DNA from: Prevotellaceae bacterium UBA1710
GTDB lineage: Bacteria; Bacteroidota; Bacteroidia; Bacteroidales; Bacteroidaceae
Length of the DNA stretch: 22,710 nucleotides
Direction of reading: 5' to 3'
NCBI GenBank assembly: GCA_002317355.1
Contig: DCJC01000013.1
Location: forward strand, 1 to 22,710
In this document: one piece after another, positions 14,413 through 22,567 of the stretch
How positions within the stretch are numbered: position 1 is the first letter of the stretch
How the letters are laid out: each line of letters starts with the position of its first letter
Translations under genes and position numbers: made by a program
Notes under the pieces: generated by a model
The model's input: the letters and a program-made list of their open reading frames with translations, nothing else
What the model was told of the DNA's origin: nothing
Databases searched by the model: none

Positions 14413-15348
14413 ATGATACAGAAAAGAAGAAATGAAAAGAAAGGCTTCGGCCTTATCAATATAGGTCTTGGACTGACTATTGTGATACTCGCCTTTGTGG
14501 TGACTCAAACCAATGCGTTACAGTATCTCAAAGGTAAGCTCGCTAACGGCAACCCTGATACTGAGGTGGTAGCATCAAATGGGTTCTATGACCCTGCGAT
14601 GGTTGGTGCGAAGGTGAATACCACAGCGCCAAAGGCGAAAGCTGAGTATCGAGGCGTTACTTTGAGAAACGTGGTGACAGGTAAGATGAACAAAGGGCAG
14701 TTGCTCGAGAAGACTGGCTATGTGTCGTATTTCAACTACGCGAGGAATACGCCTGACTGGGTGGCTTGGGAACTTACCGCTAAGGAGGCAAAGGGCTATC
14801 TTGATCGTAAAGGCTATGACTTTATGCCTGATCAGAGACTGCCTAAGATTCATCAGGTTGAATCATACGACTACACAGGTTCTGGCTATGACAGAGGCCA
14901 TATGTGTCCTGCTGGTGACATGAAATGGGATAAGTATGCTTTGCGCGACTGCTTCTTCATGTCGAATATCTGTCCGCAGACGCATGAGCTTAACCTGCAC
15001 TCATGGGAGCGACTTGAGTCTGTTTGCCGAATATGGGCAAAAAAATGGGGTAGCGTATATATAATATGTGGTCCTGTTTATAAAAAGAAAGTACCTGAGT
15101 ACATCGGTAGAGAGCATCGTGTGGCGGTGCCAGATGGATTCTTCAAGGTTGTGGCTACATTGCAGCCAGGGCATGAGAAAGGAATCGCTTTCTACTATGA
15201 CAACTCTGATGTTCGTCAGCCGATGAATAAGGCGGTGAGGACTATTGATGAGATCGAGAAACTCACAAAGTTCGATTTCTTCAGCGAACTGCCTGACGAT
15301 ATCGAGAATAGAATAGAGGCAAAACGTGATCTTAATTCCTTTAAATAA
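14413..15348 (+). CDS. Membrane-anchored DNA/RNA non-specific endonuclease (NucA/Serratia nuclease family)
   Basis: 311 residues from ATG 14413. The N-terminal MIQKRRNEKKGFG is followed by a hydrophobic segment (about residues 16-33), a signal anchor that would place the enzyme outside the cytoplasm. The beta-beta-alpha-metal nuclease signature is complete: D160-R-G-H163, with H163 the general base and MCPAGDM following, and N194 in PQTHELN as the Mg-binding Asn, ending in HSWERLE. Such enzymes cut DNA and RNA without sequence preference, for nutrient scavenging or DNA turnover. The start is 2 nt downstream of tRNA-Pro and no later Met would keep the anchor, so mRNA 5' processing at the tRNA 3' end would give a nearly leaderless message. 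It is followed closely by the NfeD-like and flotillin genes. Confidence 0.9.
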   Translation: MIQKRRNEKKGFGLINIGLGLTIVILAFVVTQTNALQYLKGKLANGNPDTEVVASNGFYDPAMVGAKVNTTAPKAKAEYRGVTLRNVVTGKMNKGQLLEKTGYVSYFNYARNTPDWVAWELTAKEAKGYLDRKGYDFMPDQRLPKIHQVESYDYTGSGYDRGHMCPAGDMKWDKYALRDCFFMSNICPQTHELNLHSWERLESVCRIWAKKWGSVYIICGPVYKKKVPEYIGREHRVAVPDGFFKVVATLQPGHEKGIAFYYDNSDVRQPMNKAVRTIDEIEKLTKFDFFSELPDDIENRIEAKRDLNSFK

Positions 15349-15370
15349 ATAATTGTTTAAAAAAACTAAA

Positions 15371-15949
15371 ATGCAAATGAATGATTTATTGACATGGTAT
15401 CAGGCTTTGGAGCCTGCAGCGCAAGTCTTTTGGGGCTGTGCAATCGCATCATCCGCAGTCTTTCTTGTTCAGGCCATCCTGACAATGATAGGCATGGATC
15501 ATGACCTTGATTTTGATGCTACAGATTTTGACGGAGACACGATGGATGCTGGTGGAGCGGTGAGCTTGTTCTCAATCCGTTCTTTGGTGAACTTCTTCGT
15601 CGGTTTTGGTTGGGCAGGTGTCAGTTTCTATAACGACATAAGCAATAAGGCTGTTCTCTATATCCTTGCTATCATAGTGGGCGTCGGTTTCTCCAACATC
15701 TTTATCTATATGCGTAGGAAGATGAAGAAGCTGGAGCATAACGGAGCCTATAAGATTGAGGATTGTGTAGGTAAGACCTGTGATGTTTATCTCCGAATCC
15801 CTGCAGCAGGCGAGGGTAGGGGTAAGGTGCAGGTGAGCCTTAACGGAAGCATTCACGAGTTTGATGCAGTAAGTAAAGGCGAGGCAATCCCTACAGGCAG
15901 ACAGGTAGAAGTCGTTGCTGTAGAAGGCAATGTGCTGACTGTGAAGTAA
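15371..15949 (+). CDS. NfeD-like membrane protein with C-terminal OB-fold domain
   Basis: 192 residues from ATG 15371 (TTG at 15353 is in frame but lies only 5 nt after the upstream stop and adds just six residues). The layout is one membrane segment at about 18-41, an Asp-rich stretch (DHDLDFDATDFDGD, about 43-56), two more membrane segments at about 70-115, then a soluble domain at about 122-192 (VGKTCDVYLRIPAAGEGRGK, then GRQVEVVAVEGNVLTVK) of the short NfeD OB-fold type. Such proteins (for example YuaF in Bacillus) pair with SPFH/flotillin proteins in membrane microdomains; the flotillin gene follows here in the same direction after 148 nt. The acidic loop between the first and second membrane segments may bind cations; this is inference. 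Confidence 0.85.
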   Translation: MQMNDLLTWYQALEPAAQVFWGCAIASSAVFLVQAILTMIGMDHDLDFDATDFDGDTMDAGGAVSLFSIRSLVNFFVGFGWAGVSFYNDISNKAVLYILAIIVGVGFSNIFIYMRRKMKKLEHNGAYKIEDCVGKTCDVYLRIPAAGEGRGKVQVSLNGSIHEFDAVSKGEAIPTGRQVEVVAVEGNVLTVK

Positions 15950-15957
15950 AAAGAATG

Positions 15958-16060
15958 ATGAAATAATGAAATGATTAAATTCTATAAAATACAGGTTCCT
16001 GTCAGAAAAGAGTGACTCGTATTTTTGATTTTTCATTATTCATTTAATAATTTAGAAAAT
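15958..16060. repeat. Imperfect A/T-rich inverted repeat between nfeD-like and flotillin genes
   Basis: A stretch with GATGAAATAATGAAATGATT (from about 15956) is loosely mirrored by TTTTTCATTATTCATTTAAT (about 16028-16047). The pairing is imperfect and low in G+C, so it may be only a degenerate intergenic repeat rather than a terminator. Confidence 0.35.
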
Positions 16061-16097
16061 TTCTCAAACCAATAATTAAAATTTAGAAAAACTAGAA

Positions 16098-17456
16098 ATG
16101 GAAATGTCAGTAGTTATTGCAGCAATTGTTGTAGCCGTAGTGCTCTTCGCTGCTTTGATCAACCGTTATCGCCGTTGTCCATCAGATAAGATCCTCGTGA
16201 TCTATGGTAGTAGCGGTAGTAAGAAATCTGCTAAGTGCGTACATGGTGGTGGTGCATTCGTTATGCCTATCATTCAGGACTATGCGTATCTTTCGCTGAC
16301 CCCTATCAGCATTGATGCAAACCTTACAAACGCACTTTCACGTCAGAACATCCGTGTCGATGTACCTTGCCGATTCACAGTAGGTATCTCTACTGATGAG
16401 GAGAGCATGACTGCAGCAGCAGAGCGACTTCTCGGTCTTTCTGCACAGCAGATTCAGGAACTCGCTCGTGATATCCTCTTCGGTCAGTTGCGTCTCGTTA
16501 TCGCTACCATGAGTATCGAGGAGTTGAACTCTGACCGTGATAAGTTCCTTGAGGCTATCTCAAGCAACGTGGAGGTAGAATTGAAGAAGATCGGTCTTCG
16601 TCTCATCAACGTAAACGTAACCGATATCAACGATGAGTCTGGTTATATCGAGGCTCTCGGTCAGGAGGCAGCTGCAAAGGCTATCAACGAGGCAAAGGTT
16701 CGTGTGGCTGAGCAGGAGAAGATCGGTGAAATCGGTAAGGCTGAGGCTAACCGTGAGACCCGTATCCGTACTGCAGAGGCTAATGCTCAGGCTGTTCGAG
16801 GTGAGAATGAGGCAAAGGTAGATATTGCAAACTCTGATGCAGATCGTCGTGAGCGTGAGGCTGAAGCACAGCGTAAGGCTGTTGCTGCTGAGAAGGTGGC
16901 ACAGGCTAAGGCACTCGAGGAGGCTTATTCTGCTGAGCAGAAGGCCGAGGAGGCGCGTGCTGAAAGAGAGCGTGCTACACAGTCAGCTAACGTACTTGTA
17001 TCACAGGAAATTGAGAAGCGTCGTAAGATCATCGAGGCAGAGGCTGAGGCTGAGAAGATTCGTGTAAATGCACGTGGTCAGGCTGATGCTCAGTACGCTA
17101 AGATGGAGGCTGAGGCTCGCGGTTTGTTCGAGATCCTTAACAAGCAGGCTCAGGGTTACGACAAGATGATTCAGGCTGCAGGTGGTGATGCTACCAAGGC
17201 TTACACACTGCTCTTGCTTGAGAAACTTCCAGAACTTGTCAAGACTCAGGTTGAGGCTATCAAGGGCATCAACATCGATAAGGTTACTGTTTGGGATTCT
17301 GGTGCATCTGCTGATGGCAAGGGCTCAACAGCAAACTTCGTGAGCGGACTTATGAAGTCTGTACCTCCATTGCAGGATCTCTTCGATCAGGCAGGCATGT
17401 CTCTCCCTACCTATCTTGGTAAGAAGGCTGAGGCTGAAGCTGCAGAGGAAGAGTAA
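16098..17456 (+). CDS. SPFH/flotillin family membrane scaffold protein
   Basis: 452 residues. A single N-terminal membrane segment (about 5-22: VIAAIVVAVVLFAALI) is followed by a basic NRYRRCPSDKILVIYG start of the SPFH/Band-7 domain (about 25-190), then a long Glu/Ala/Arg-rich coiled coil (about 195-345, with repeated AEA-type segments) and a C-terminal flotillin tail with a long helix (AYTLLLLEKLPELVKTQVEA). This is the layout of flotillins such as YuaG/FloT, which oligomerise at the inner membrane and organise microdomains. It follows the NfeD-like gene, the usual partner. The high Glu/Ala codon repetition makes several spurious long frames in other phases; these are not genes. Confidence 0.92.
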   Translation: MEMSVVIAAIVVAVVLFAALINRYRRCPSDKILVIYGSSGSKKSAKCVHGGGAFVMPIIQDYAYLSLTPISIDANLTNALSRQNIRVDVPCRFTVGISTDEESMTAAAERLLGLSAQQIQELARDILFGQLRLVIATMSIEELNSDRDKFLEAISSNVEVELKKIGLRLINVNVTDINDESGYIEALGQEAAAKAINEAKVRVAEQEKIGEIGKAEANRETRIRTAEANAQAVRGENEAKVDIANSDADRREREAEAQRKAVAAEKVAQAKALEEAYSAEQKAEEARAERERATQSANVLVSQEIEKRRKIIEAEAEAEKIRVNARGQADAQYAKMEAEARGLFEILNKQAQGYDKMIQAAGGDATKAYTLLLLEKLPELVKTQVEAIKGINIDKVTVWDSGASADGKGSTANFVSGLMKSVPPLQDLFDQAGMSLPTYLGKKAEAEAAEEE

Positions 17457-17480
17457 AAATCTTTCCTCTTCTATATAAGT

Positions 17481-17587
17481 GAAGAGTGAAGAGTGTAGAG
17501 TGAAGAATTTGAGTTACAATTGTTCCATCATTAGTCCTTGATGGGAAATGCTAATTTAAATTCTTCACTCTTAACTCTTCACTCTTC
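17481..17587. repeat. 30-bp inverted repeat with 47-nt loop, built from GAAGAGT units
   Basis: Arm 17481-17510 and arm 17558-17587 are complementary at 28 of 30 positions. Each arm is itself made of repeated GAAGAGTGAAGAGT-type units. It follows the flotillin stop by 25 nt and precedes the yfhO promoter, so it could terminate transcription, but there is no strong T-tract immediately after the stem. Similar Bacteroidales intergenic repeats are familiar to me, from memory only. Confidence 0.75.
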
Positions 17588-17596
17588 GTTTATTTT

Positions 17597-17628
17597 TTTG
17601 CTATTTACAAAAAAATATATTACCTTTG
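17597..17628 (+). promoter_or_regulatory. Promoter of the yfhO-like gene
   Basis: -33 TTTG (17597-17600), a 20-nt spacer and -7 TACCTTTG (17621-17628) match the Bacteroidetes consensus. The transcript would start near 17634 with a leader of about 70 nt, which holds two copies of CACCCGAAAA (about 17629 and 17671) of unknown meaning. Confidence 0.75.
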
Positions 17629-17704
17629 CACCCGAAAATCAGAGACGTGCGCCAGCCTTAGGACACGTTGACACCCGAAAAAAATAATTATTTTATTAAC
17701 GATC

Positions 17705-20221
17705 GTGAATATATTAAAGCGTTTTTGGCCGGATGCATTGATGGTTGTGCTTTTTGCCATCATCTCGTTCGCCTATTTCTATCCTGCTGATACAGAAGGC
17801 AGGATTCTTTTCCGTCACGACTCTTCTGCGGGTCGTGGATTGGGTCAGGAGACATCAGAGTATTATCAGAAGACGGGTGAGAAGTCGCGTTGGACAGGTA
17901 GCGCGTTCTGCGGAATGCCAACCTATCAGAGTGCGCCTTCGTATGAGTCATCCACCACACTCAACAGTGTGATGAATGCCTATCACCTGTGGTTGCCAGA
18001 GAATGTATGGTACGTGTTTGCGTATCTCCTTGGCTTCTATATCCTTCTTCGTGCATTCGACTTCCGCTGGTATCTTGCATCGTTGGGTGCCGTGATATGG
18101 GCTTTCTCAAGCTATTTCTTCATCATCATCGCTGCAGGTCATATCTGGAAGGTGATGGCTTTGGCATATCTCCCTCCAATGATTGCAGGTGTGCTGCTGG
18201 CATATAAAGGAAAGTATCTCCCTGGACTTATCGTGACTGGTATCTTCGCTGCTTTTGAGGTGAATGCCAATCACGTGCAGATGACCTATTACTACCTCTT
18301 CATCATTGCATTCCTCATCATCGGATTCCTCGTAGATGCTATCCGTGAGAAGAAGTATGTGCATTTTGTCAAGGCTACTGCTGTATGTGCTATAGGTGCT
18401 ATCCTCGGTATAGGTGCTAATATCTCTAATCTCTACCACACATGGGAGTATCAGAAGGAGAGTATGCGCGGTAAGAGCGAACTCGTGAAGGAAAATACCG
18501 GTAACCAGACATCTTCTGGTCTTGAACGCGACTATATCACACAATGGAGCTACGGCTTGAGCGAGACATGGACTCTCCTCGTGCCTAATACCAAAGGTGG
18601 TGCTTCTGTTTCTCTCTATGCTAATGAGATAGCGCAGGAGAAGGCAGATCCTATGTATATTCAGATCTATCAGCAGTTAGGTCAGTATTGGGGCACTCAG
18701 CCAGGTACAAGTGGTCCTGTTTATGTAGGTGCCTTCGTGCTTCTTCTCTTCATCCTCGGCTTGTTTATCGTCAAGGGAAGCGTGAAGTGGGCATTGCTCG
18801 CTGCTACCATCCTCTCAGTGCTGCTCTCATGGGGTAAGAACTTCATGCCCTTCACCGACTTCTTCATCGACAATGTTCCGATGTATGCTAAGTTCCGTAC
18901 CGTGGCTTCTATCCTCGTTATAGCAGAATTCACCATACCTCTCTTGGCTATGATGGCTTTGAAGAAGTTCATTGAGGAACCAGAGTGCGTGAAGTGCAAG
19001 CGATTCCCTAAGCTAAACTTCCTGTATCTCTCACTCGCGCTTACAGGTGGTATCGCAGCACTCTTTGCCATGATGCCAACAATGTTCTTCGATGAGTTTG
19101 TTCTTCCTATGGAGTATGACTCAATTTCAAGAGCTCTTAAAGACGAAATTGGAGAGCAGGGACTTAATTCTCTTTTTGCTAATCTCCGTAACATCCGTGT
19201 GGCTATCTTCCAGGCAGATGCATGGAGAAGCGTATTCATCATCCTTATCGGTTTCGTGGCACTCTTCGTTTACAAGATGAAGAAGATGTCTGCGCCGCTG
19301 ATGGTTGGTATCATCACAGTGCTCTGTCTTGTGGATATGTGGCAGGTGAACAAGCGTTATCTCAATGATGATATGTTCGTCAGCAATACTATCCGTACAG
19401 CTCCACAGGAGATGACAGAGACAGATAAGCAGATTCTTCAGGATAAGGATCCTGACTATCGTGTACTCAATTTTGCGAGCAACACATTCAACGAGAACGA
19501 GACTTCATACTTCCACAAGAGTATCGGTGGATATCACGCTGCAAAGCTCCGTCGCTATCAGGAACTTGTGGAGAAGTATATCTCACCAGAGATGCAGAAG
19601 ACGATGAATGCCATCATCGATGCTCAGGGTGATATGGAGAAGGTGAATGGTGATTCAATCTATCCTGTATTGGATATGCTCAATGCCAAATATTTCATCA
19701 TGCCACTTCAGGGTGGTGCTACAACTCCTATCCTCAACCCACATGCTTTGGGTGCTGCTTGGATGGTTGGCGAGGTGAAGTATGTGGATAATGCCAATGA
19801 GGAACTTGATGCTCTCGGCAGCCTCAATCTCCGTAATGTTGCTGTTGCTGACAAGCAGTTTGAGAGTGCTCTCGGTAAGAGCGTTGCTCAGGATTCTACC
19901 TCAAGCGTGAAGATTACATCATACGCACCAAACCAGCTTACATACGATGTGAACTCAAAGAACGGTGGTGTTGTTGTGTTCTCTGAGGTTTACTATCCAG
20001 GTTGGACAGCAACCGTTGATGGACAGCCTGTTGAGGTTGGACGTGTGAACTATGTTCTTCGTGCCATCAATATCAAGGGAGGTGCTCATAAGGTGGTTCT
20101 TGAGTTCCGTCCTAAGACCATTGACACTACTGAGGCTGTAGCTTACGGTAGTCTTGTTGCATTGGTTATTGCTATTGCAGTTTCCCTCTTCTTCACCTAT
20201 AGAAGAAAGAAAAGCTGTTAA
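17705..20221 (+). CDS. yfhO: YfhO-family polytopic membrane protein
   Basis: 838 residues from GTG 17705. The N-terminal two-thirds is a multi-span membrane region (first span about 10-26; many more to about residue 545), with an extracytoplasmic loop after the first span (YPADTEGRILFRHDSSAGRG, then FCGMPTY). A further predicted soluble region follows, ending in the family's beta domain near the C terminus (SSVKITSYAPNQLTYDV, then VVVFSEVYYPGWTATVDGQP and GGAHKVVLEFRP) and a last membrane helix at about 810-830. The overall form resembles GT-C glycosyltransferases. In Firmicutes YfhO proteins glycosylate teichoic acid; in Bacteroidetes the acceptor is not known, so a role in envelope glycan modification is inference. 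It has its own promoter and is monocistronic by appearance, bounded by inverted repeats on both sides. Confidence 0.9.
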   Translation: MNILKRFWPDALMVVLFAIISFAYFYPADTEGRILFRHDSSAGRGLGQETSEYYQKTGEKSRWTGSAFCGMPTYQSAPSYESSTTLNSVMNAYHLWLPENVWYVFAYLLGFYILLRAFDFRWYLASLGAVIWAFSSYFFIIIAAGHIWKVMALAYLPPMIAGVLLAYKGKYLPGLIVTGIFAAFEVNANHVQMTYYYLFIIAFLIIGFLVDAIREKKYVHFVKATAVCAIGAILGIGANISNLYHTWEYQKESMRGKSELVKENTGNQTSSGLERDYITQWSYGLSETWTLLVPNTKGGASVSLYANEIAQEKADPMYIQIYQQLGQYWGTQPGTSGPVYVGAFVLLLFILGLFIVKGSVKWALLAATILSVLLSWGKNFMPFTDFFIDNVPMYAKFRTVASILVIAEFTIPLLAMMALKKFIEEPECVKCKRFPKLNFLYLSLALTGGIAALFAMMPTMFFDEFVLPMEYDSISRALKDEIGEQGLNSLFANLRNIRVAIFQADAWRSVFIILIGFVALFVYKMKKMSAPLMVGIITVLCLVDMWQVNKRYLNDDMFVSNTIRTAPQEMTETDKQILQDKDPDYRVLNFASNTFNENETSYFHKSIGGYHAAKLRRYQELVEKYISPEMQKTMNAIIDAQGDMEKVNGDSIYPVLDMLNAKYFIMPLQGGATTPILNPHALGAAWMVGEVKYVDNANEELDALGSLNLRNVAVADKQFESALGKSVAQDSTSSVKITSYAPNQLTYDVNSKNGGVVVFSEVYYPGWTATVDGQPVEVGRVNYVLRAINIKGGAHKVVLEFRPKTIDTTEAVAYGSLVALVIAIAVSLFFTYRRKKSC

Positions 20222-20234
20222 TTAACGTGATTTG

Positions 20235-20439
20235 CGAGCCCCGAAGCGGGCGATACCTGATAGGGCAGTCCGTAAGGGCTGTTGTATTGAATGGGTTTGA
20301 TTTGTGAGCGCTGAAAGTGCGACACCTAAAAACTGAATGATGTGATAGGTGCCGCACTTTCAGCGCTCATACCTCCTATAAATCAATAATAACAGCCCTT
20401 ACGGACTGCCCTATCAGTTATCGCCCGCTTCGGGGCTCG
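20235..20439. repeat. 205-bp nested palindrome (outer 49-bp and inner 24-bp inverted repeats)
   Basis: Outer arms 20235-20283 and 20391-20439 match at 48 of 49 positions when one is reverse-complemented. Inside lie second arms 20305-20328 and 20346-20369, matching at 23 of 24. The outer arm itself has GCCCCGAAGCGGGC and CCGTAAGGGC-type sub-dyads and the inner arm has GCGCTGAAAGTGC. It sits 13 nt after the yfhO stop and about 140 nt before the typA promoter. It is too elaborate for an ordinary terminator; it could form a cruciform or a long RNA hairpin, or be a REP/MITE-like non-autonomous element. No transposase is present nearby. Confidence 0.9.
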
Positions 20440-20578
20440 TCAATCAAACGACTACGGTGGGGCTTTGACAAATTTCGTTGAACTCGCATTATATAGGTAA
20501 TGTGTAATTGTACCTTGTAATTTGCACCTTGTTCTTTGTCATTTAATGTGGTGATTTCATTAATTTTTCATCCAAATA

Positions 20579-20610
20579 TTTGTCTATCTCGCATAAAATG
20601 AGTAATTTTG
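20579..20610 (+). promoter_or_regulatory. typA promoter
   Basis: -33 TTTG (20579-20582), a 20-nt spacer and -7 TAATTTTG (20603-20610) match the consensus. The start near 20616 lies inside the longest open frame, which excludes the upstream TTG (20580) as start codon and supports ATG 20643, with a leader of about 27 nt. Confidence 0.78.
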
Positions 20611-20642
20611 CACGCGTTTTCGAGAAAACGAAGAAAATTATT

Positions 20643-22445
20643 ATGCAGGATATAAGAAATATTGCGATTATCGCGCACGTTGACCACGGTAAGACTACAT
20701 TGGTTGACAAGATGATGCTTGCCGGAAAGCTATTCCGTGAGGGTCAGAACAACTCTGACCAGGTGCTTGACGCAAATGACCTTGAGAGAGAGCGTGGAAT
20801 CACCATTCTTTCAAAGAACGTATCAATCAATTGGAAGGGTACTAAGATTAATATCATTGACACCCCGGGACACTCTGACTTCGGTGGTGAGGTAGAGCGT
20901 GTGCTGAATATGGCTGATGGCTGTATTCTGCTCGTTGATGCCTTCGAGGGTCCTATGCCTCAGACTCGTTTCGTGTTGCAGAAGGCTCTGCAGATCGGTT
21001 TGAAGCCTATCGTGGTTGTCAATAAGGTTGATAAGCCAAACTGCCGTCCAGAGGAGGTATATGAGATGGTATTCGACCTTATGTTCTCACTCAACGCTAC
21101 AGAGGATCAGCTCGACTTCCCTGTTGTCTATGGTTCTGCTAAGAACGGTTGGATGGCAGAGGATTGGAACGTTCCAACTGATAATATTGACTTCCTTCTC
21201 GATAAGATTGTTGAGATTATCCCAGCTCCTGAGCACCTTGAGGGTACTCCTCAGATGCTTATCACATCACTCGACTACTCTAACTACACAGGTCGTATCG
21301 CTGTGGGTCGTGTGCATCGTGGTGAGCTTAAGGAAGGTCAGAATGTAACTATCGCTCATCGTGATGGTTCTTTCGAGAAGACAAAGATCAAGGAGCTTCA
21401 CGTATTCGACGGCATGGGCCATGCTAAGGTAGAGAACGTAGAGAGCGGCGATATCTGTGCTATCATCGGTCTTGAGAAGTTTGAGATTGGTGATACCATC
21501 TGTGACTTCGAGAATCCAGAGGCAATGACTCCAATCGCCATCGACGAGCCTACTATGTCTATGCTCTTCACTATCAACGATTCACCATTCTTCGGTAAGG
21601 AAGGTAAGTTCGTTACTTCCCGTCATATCAATGATCGTCTGCAGAAGGAGCTTGAGAAGAACCTCGCCCTTCGCGTGCAGCCTTTCGAGGATTCTACTGA
21701 TAAGTGGGTTGTAAGCGGTCGTGGTGTGCTTCATCTCTCAGTTCTCATCGAGACAATGCGTCGTGAGGGCTATGAGCTTCAGGTAGGTCAGCCAACCGTT
21801 ATCTATAAGGAGATTGACGGTGTGAAGTGTGAGCCTATCGAGGAACTCACAATCAACGTGCCTGAGGATTTCTCAAGTAAGATGATTGATATGGTTACCC
21901 GTCGTAAGGGTGAGATGACATCAATGGAGAGCCAGGGTGGTCGTGTGAATATTGAGTTCGATATCCCTTCACGCGGTATCATGGGACTTCGTACCAACGT
22001 TCTTACTGCTTCTCAGGGTGAGGCAATCATGGCACACCGTTTCAAGGAGTATCAGCCATTCAAGGGTGAGATCACACGTCGTATCAACGGTAGTATGATT
22101 GCGCTCGAGACAGGTAACGCATTCGCATATTCTATCGATAAGCTTCAGGATCGTGGTAAGTTCTTCATCGATCCAGGTGAGGATGTATATGCTGGTCAGG
22201 TAGTTGGTGAGCACATTCACGACAACGACCTTATCATCAACGTGACAAAGGCTAAGCAGCTCACTAACGTACGTGCTTCAGGTACTGACGATAAGGCTCG
22301 TATCATCCCTCGTACTGTTCTCTCTCTCGAGGAGTGCCTTGAGTACATCAAGGAGGACGAGATGGTTGAGGTGACACCTCAGTCAATGCGTATCCGTAAG
22401 ATCATCCTTGATCACAACGACAGAAAGAAGGCAAGTAAGGTTTAA
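20643..22445 (+). CDS. typA: Ribosome-associated translational GTPase TypA/BipA
   Basis: 600 residues from ATG 20643 (MQDIRNIAIIAHVDHGKTTL). All G-motifs are present: G1 AHVDHGKTT at about 10-18, G2 within RERGITILSKN, G3 DTPGHSDFGGEVER, G4 NKVDKP and G5 SAKNG. Elongation-factor-like domains follow: domain II (about 200-290), an EF-G-III-like region with FTINDSPFFGKEGK, the EF-G-V-like segment with GEMTSMESQGGRVNIEFDIP, and the TypA-specific C-terminal domain (about 480-600) that contacts the ribosome. Length is that of the family. BipA acts in 50S subunit assembly and stress or cold adaptation. A longer frame beginning at TTG 20580 overlaps the promoter and is rejected. The gene appears monocistronic and ends before a strong terminator. 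Confidence 0.97.
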   Translation: MQDIRNIAIIAHVDHGKTTLVDKMMLAGKLFREGQNNSDQVLDANDLERERGITILSKNVSINWKGTKINIIDTPGHSDFGGEVERVLNMADGCILLVDAFEGPMPQTRFVLQKALQIGLKPIVVVNKVDKPNCRPEEVYEMVFDLMFSLNATEDQLDFPVVYGSAKNGWMAEDWNVPTDNIDFLLDKIVEIIPAPEHLEGTPQMLITSLDYSNYTGRIAVGRVHRGELKEGQNVTIAHRDGSFEKTKIKELHVFDGMGHAKVENVESGDICAIIGLEKFEIGDTICDFENPEAMTPIAIDEPTMSMLFTINDSPFFGKEGKFVTSRHINDRLQKELEKNLALRVQPFEDSTDKWVVSGRGVLHLSVLIETMRREGYELQVGQPTVIYKEIDGVKCEPIEELTINVPEDFSSKMIDMVTRRKGEMTSMESQGGRVNIEFDIPSRGIMGLRTNVLTASQGEAIMAHRFKEYQPFKGEITRRINGSMIALETGNAFAYSIDKLQDRGKFFIDPGEDVYAGQVVGEHIHDNDLIINVTKAKQLTNVRASGTDDKARIIPRTVLSLEECLEYIKEDEMVEVTPQSMRIRKIILDHNDRKKASKV

Positions 22446-22522
22446 AGAAGCCAAGCCCCCCAGCCCCCAAAAGGGGAGTGAGTAGAATGTATTTCTAATT
22501 ATGATGTGGCTCTGATTATCAT

Positions 22523-22566
22523 AAAAAAATACCAATCCGTTCATTTGAGTGGATTGGTATTTTTTT
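22523..22566 (+). terminator. Intrinsic terminator of typA
   Basis: A perfect 16-bp stem (22523-22538 with 22551-22566; core ATACCAATCC and GGATTGGTAT) with a 12-nt loop is followed by the end of a T-run. The A-tract on the 5' side means it can also work for transcription coming from the right. Confidence 0.9.
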
Positions 22567-22567
22567 T

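Noticed and set aside
15353..15370. TTG start for the NfeD-like protein
   Set aside because: It adds six Lys-rich residues 5 nt after the previous stop; ATG 15371 with an A-rich upstream is more natural.
17481..17587. Classical intrinsic terminator of the flotillin gene
   Set aside because: The loop is 47 nt and the stem is low in G+C, made of iterated 7-mers; termination is possible but not the obvious reading.
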